Of a DNA stretch of 64,000 bases, positions 60,796 to 64,000 are shown piece by piece. The stretch lies in contig CM043944.1 in the NCBI GenBank assembly GCA_014529385.2, positions 169,912,740-169,976,739 of the forward strand, read 5' to 3'. The first letter of the stretch is position 1. Each line of letters opens with the position of its first letter. Origin of the DNA: Adiantum capillus-veneris. Its lineage: Eukaryota; Streptophyta; Polypodiopsida; Polypodiales; Pteridaceae. The position numbers and the translations under genes were made by a program. The notes below the pieces were generated by a model. The model had not been told where the DNA came from, ran no database searches, and saw only the letters and a program-made list of their open reading frames with translations.

Positions 60796-62553
60796 TGAGG
60801 CGGTCCGAGGCGGACAACAAGAGAGGCGACCTCTAAACACCCTTCAAGGCTCCCGTGCTGCTCAATTGGGGCTGGGGCAACCACAAGCACAACACAACAA
60901 CCAACCCACAACCAAACCCAAACAAGATAGGGGCACCACCTAGTTAGAGAGCGAACTAGGACGCAAAAGAGGAGAATCCCTTAGCAATACAAGCAAGAAG
61001 GAAGGGTACACTATCACTAATTTAAATGCTACAAATACACACACCAAACACACAAGAAAGAGAGAGATCTTTGTGCAAGAATTTAGCTTCAATTTTAATG
61101 ATTGATGTGGGTGTATGAACAGCTTGGAGGAGAGTTAAGAGACACGATTAAGTTTGATGATGTTGCAAACTACACATTATCTTAGGGTTATGGGAGACCT
61201 CTCACCATACAACCCTCTTATAATGTTTTCCCAAGCAACAAAAACAAACACAAGAGCTCTTGAGTCACATACAAGCAGATACTACAAAAGAATCTCAAAA
61301 TGAAAACGCGTCAACTTAAACCAAACGAGATGAGGTTGCCAAGCGTAAATTGGAGAGACTCAAGAGAGTTTTGACCCACGATTTGCACCCAATTTATTGA
61401 TTAAATTGATTCACAAGAGTAGGTACAACTTTGATTGGAAGTTATGAATCACTCACTCCCTTGAAATGTTACAACTAGCTCAAAGAAGCTTTCCTATACA
61501 CCACATGTAATGGTGCATAGAGAGCTCACTCTCACTCCCTAAAACTAAGATGGTGAATGACACGCTCAAAGTAGTGAGCAATAGTGTAGGGATCCTCTAT
61601 TTACAAAGAGAGAAGGGCTCTATTTATAGGTGAGGAGATCCCTAATTAGGATTATACCTCATCAACATTTTCATAGAAAATCATGTTTATGAAATTTTTT
61701 ATATGTTCTTATGAGAGTGGGGCTCTCTTTTCTCTTGAGTCACATGGATGTGGGCTAAAGAGGAGAGAATTATTGAGGTGAAATAGAGAAGATTCTAGAG
61801 AGGTGAGTGATTTTTTGTGTGAGGTTGCCTACTCCACGGTATAGTAGAGTGGGTGCAATTTACAAAAAAAGGGTTAACAGTTAGTGTTAGTAGTTTGAAG
61901 TTAGTAGGATGGGGTAAAATTACATGGCATATGCACTCAAGGTGCATTATATAATTTATACAATGATAAAAAGTAAAAGAAGGATGAGAATATACACAAT
62001 TTGGTGGAAACCACAAGATGTAAATGAAATTTTCCACCTTCTCCTCCAGTGAATGAAGCGGTTGTAGAACTTTGTCGGTGCAGTTCTTGTGACCATGGGG
62101 AAGTTGAATTCTCCATGATCAAACTCCTCCTTTTATAGGGCTTGAGCTTGGTTATTTGCTGATTTTTTCTCTTTTTATGAAAGGATGAAGAGGTTATGGT
62201 AATATGAATTTGATTCTAGAGAGAGAAATTGAGCTATATGTGTGTAGAGATGATAATCTTTTGAGCTATGGAGTAAGGAGAGATGGAAATGGTGAAGAAG
62301 ATGAAGTAAGCCATGAAAGTTGCAGGTTTGAGTGAGGGATGGAGAAGAATGAGTGTATGTGTGTGGAAGTGTGAAAGGAGGTGAGAGAAGACTATGGGTT
62401 ACTTTGTGAGAAAAGTGGGTAAACTGGGGTCCACTCAAAAAATCATAGCTCACCGGTGGTTGCTCCAAAAATCACCAAAATGTTTGAGGTGATTATTCAG
62501 ATTTTGTTCCACATTTTCTCTTTTGACCACCGCTCCAAATTCGGAGTGGAGAT
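60796..62553 (-). repeat. Long LTR (family L1), right copy, at least 1758 bp and probably longer
   Basis: Matches the left copy 48295-50041. It continues past 62553 into sequence (CTGCAAAAGTCTTTTAGTGG near 62594) shared with the L2 LTRs and 32216-32320, so the true LTR end is to the right, probably 62.8 to 63.4 kb. As the sense-strand 5' LTR it abuts the primer site and gag. Confidence 0.82.
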
Positions 62554-63403
62554 GGATGCCAAAAATCTCAACAAAAAGCCTGTTTTTTATGCCTGCAAAA
62601 GTCTTTTAGTGGCCCCTTCCTTTGTTGAATTTGTACAATGCATCCAAGAGTGAGCCCCTCTTTTGTCATATCATAATACAAAGCATCCAAGTTGCCATTT
62701 ACACATGCATGGAGAAGGATTATTGGTGAATAAAGCAATATATACATGGTCGAACTAGTGTATGGACTATTCATGGATTTTAGCTCAATGAGCACATGGT
62801 GTTAGAATAATGAATAAAAATAATAAAAAAATATGGAGAAATTATGGATATGGAGAGATATTGGGATCATATGATATGGTACCTCTTTGTATTATTTTGG
62901 GTGAAAGAGGAAAAGGTATGCAAGTAAATAATATAATAAACGTGACTAAGAGAGTAGAAATCAATTTTTGTTTTCACGAGGATGAGGGTGAAAATGTAGG
63001 GGTGATTTGTATAAAAGAAAAATATGAGGTTAGAGTATGTACACATTGGCAAATATATACTTATGGTGTAAGAGGATGAAAGAAGGCATACACAGGTTTA
63101 GTAAAACACACACCTAAGTATAAATATTTAAATAAAATATCAAAATAATTATAAAAAATCCTATATTTAGGCCATATATACAATGCAATATTTACACACA
63201 AATAGGCCATAATATATATATATTTTTTTGACTCAACTAGCCCAAATTACTAGCTAGCTGAGGATTTTAAGGAGATATGGGAAAAATTCCCTGACTCACA
63301 CACGCCTATGTACAATGAAATGGTAGGGATAGCCACATTGTTTGGGTGATTTTGGTAGGGTGAGGTAGCTTACTATAGCAATTACGGAGAGCCGAAAAAC
63401 GGC
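62554..63403. other. Distal L1 LTR sequence and AT-rich non-coding interval
   Basis: No gene recognised. The gypsy integrase interrupted at 48294 does not resume here, and I cannot find the ACCAT duplication expected at the L1 border. Confidence 0.5.
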
Positions 63404-64000
63404 TATCACCATATACATGTGGTAGTGATGTGTGTGAACACACTAGGACCGCCAGGGCATTTTTTTCCTCTTTAGGAGGTTTTTTCCCCCGTGCATATTA
63501 TATACGCCCATCACTCTAGGGCTATCCATCTTTCCATTGCACACTAAGTAGCACACTCTCTATTGTGTGCCTTGAGCTTCCTTCATCTTCTCTAAGCTGT
63601 GTGCATTTCTTTGCAACCCTAATTCCAACAATTGTATCAGAGCAAGTTGCATCCTCCCGAGCTTAGTCGCCAACTACTCCAGCACATGCCTGCTCACTTT
63701 CTCCAATTACAGTGAGCTTTGGCGAGCGTTCGTAGGTCGACAAATATTTTGGGTATGCTCATAGAGCTCAATCTGCTCAGATTTCTTATTCGGGCTCATT
63801 TAGGCCTCCGTTTACACTACATGCAGGTTTGCACAAGCAATTTCGCCATTTTGTGCAGAATTTTTGTCAGTGTTGTTTTCTGCATAACAGGTGCATTATA
63901 GTTTTCTACGGTTTGTGCTATATAACACATGTTGTTCTCGCTCCATTTCTCCTCTTTTCGGACAGTTTTCAGATCAGGTGTAGCATTTACCATGGCTGAC
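63404..64000 (+). mobile_element. 5' end of another copia C1 element, running off the right edge
   Basis: 63404-63630 is a 227-bp C1 LTR in sense orientation, beginning TATCACCATATACATG (TG changed to TA) and ending CCTAATTCCAACA. The primer site follows as TGTATCAGAGCAAG (63633-63646), one G short of the standard TGGTATCAGAGC. The C1 leader continues to ATG-GCT-GAC at 63992-64000, the first three gag codons of the intact copy. Orientation is opposite to the 5752-10929 element. Confidence 0.93.

Overview
This is a repeat-dominated stretch of a plant nuclear genome. The evidence is several families of plant-type Ty1/copia and Ty3/gypsy LTR retrotransposons primed by initiator-Met tRNA, a non-LTR (LINE) relic, spliceosomal introns, TATA boxes, and long (CT)n and (AT)n microsatellites. 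I see no rRNA, tRNA, CRISPR or bacterial-style operon. The mixture of families suggests a large-genome non-flowering plant, perhaps a fern, but that is inference only.

Layout. 1-5.2 kb: two decayed, same-strand copies of an unrecognised coiled-coil, transposase-like gene family; splice junctions can be followed in the first. 5.75-10.93 kb: a complete, apparently recent copia element (minus strand) with identical LTRs, a target-site duplication and one uninterrupted 1428-residue gag-pol. 13.25-18.48 kb: a second copia family (plus strand), complete in structure, with LTRs differing at one base, whose single 1429-codon frame has five nonsense codons and no frameshift. 20.7-22.9 kb: a truncated copy of the first family fused to an inverted LTR piece. 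24.0-25.4 kb: LINE relic after a (CT)n(AT)n tract. 27-31 kb: duplications, an LTR stub, a copia 5' relic and a five-copy 207-bp tandem array. 31.2-31.7 kb: a candidate small secreted-protein gene (minus strand), the only plausible host gene I can model. 35.8-40.4 kb: decayed gypsy gag/protease region (minus strand) with several CCHC knuckles and a repeated motif; immediately upstream in its sense lies a 1.8-kb series of eight ~20-bp palindromes at ~280-bp spacing. 44.1-48.3 kb: decayed gypsy element (plus strand), cut in its integrase by a composite of long-LTR, gag-only elements (48.3 to about 62.8 kb, minus strand). 63.4-64.0 kb: the 5' end of another copy of the first copia family, plus strand, running off the window exactly after its first three gag codons.

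The window therefore works as a nest of elements rather than a pathway. The clearest cross-cutting signal is how genes died: the two best-preserved broken genes carry eight internal stops, six TAG and two TGA, no TAA and no frameshifts. In one further case an intact sibling in this window has CAG at the same site. This is what C-to-T change at CAG and CGA would give.
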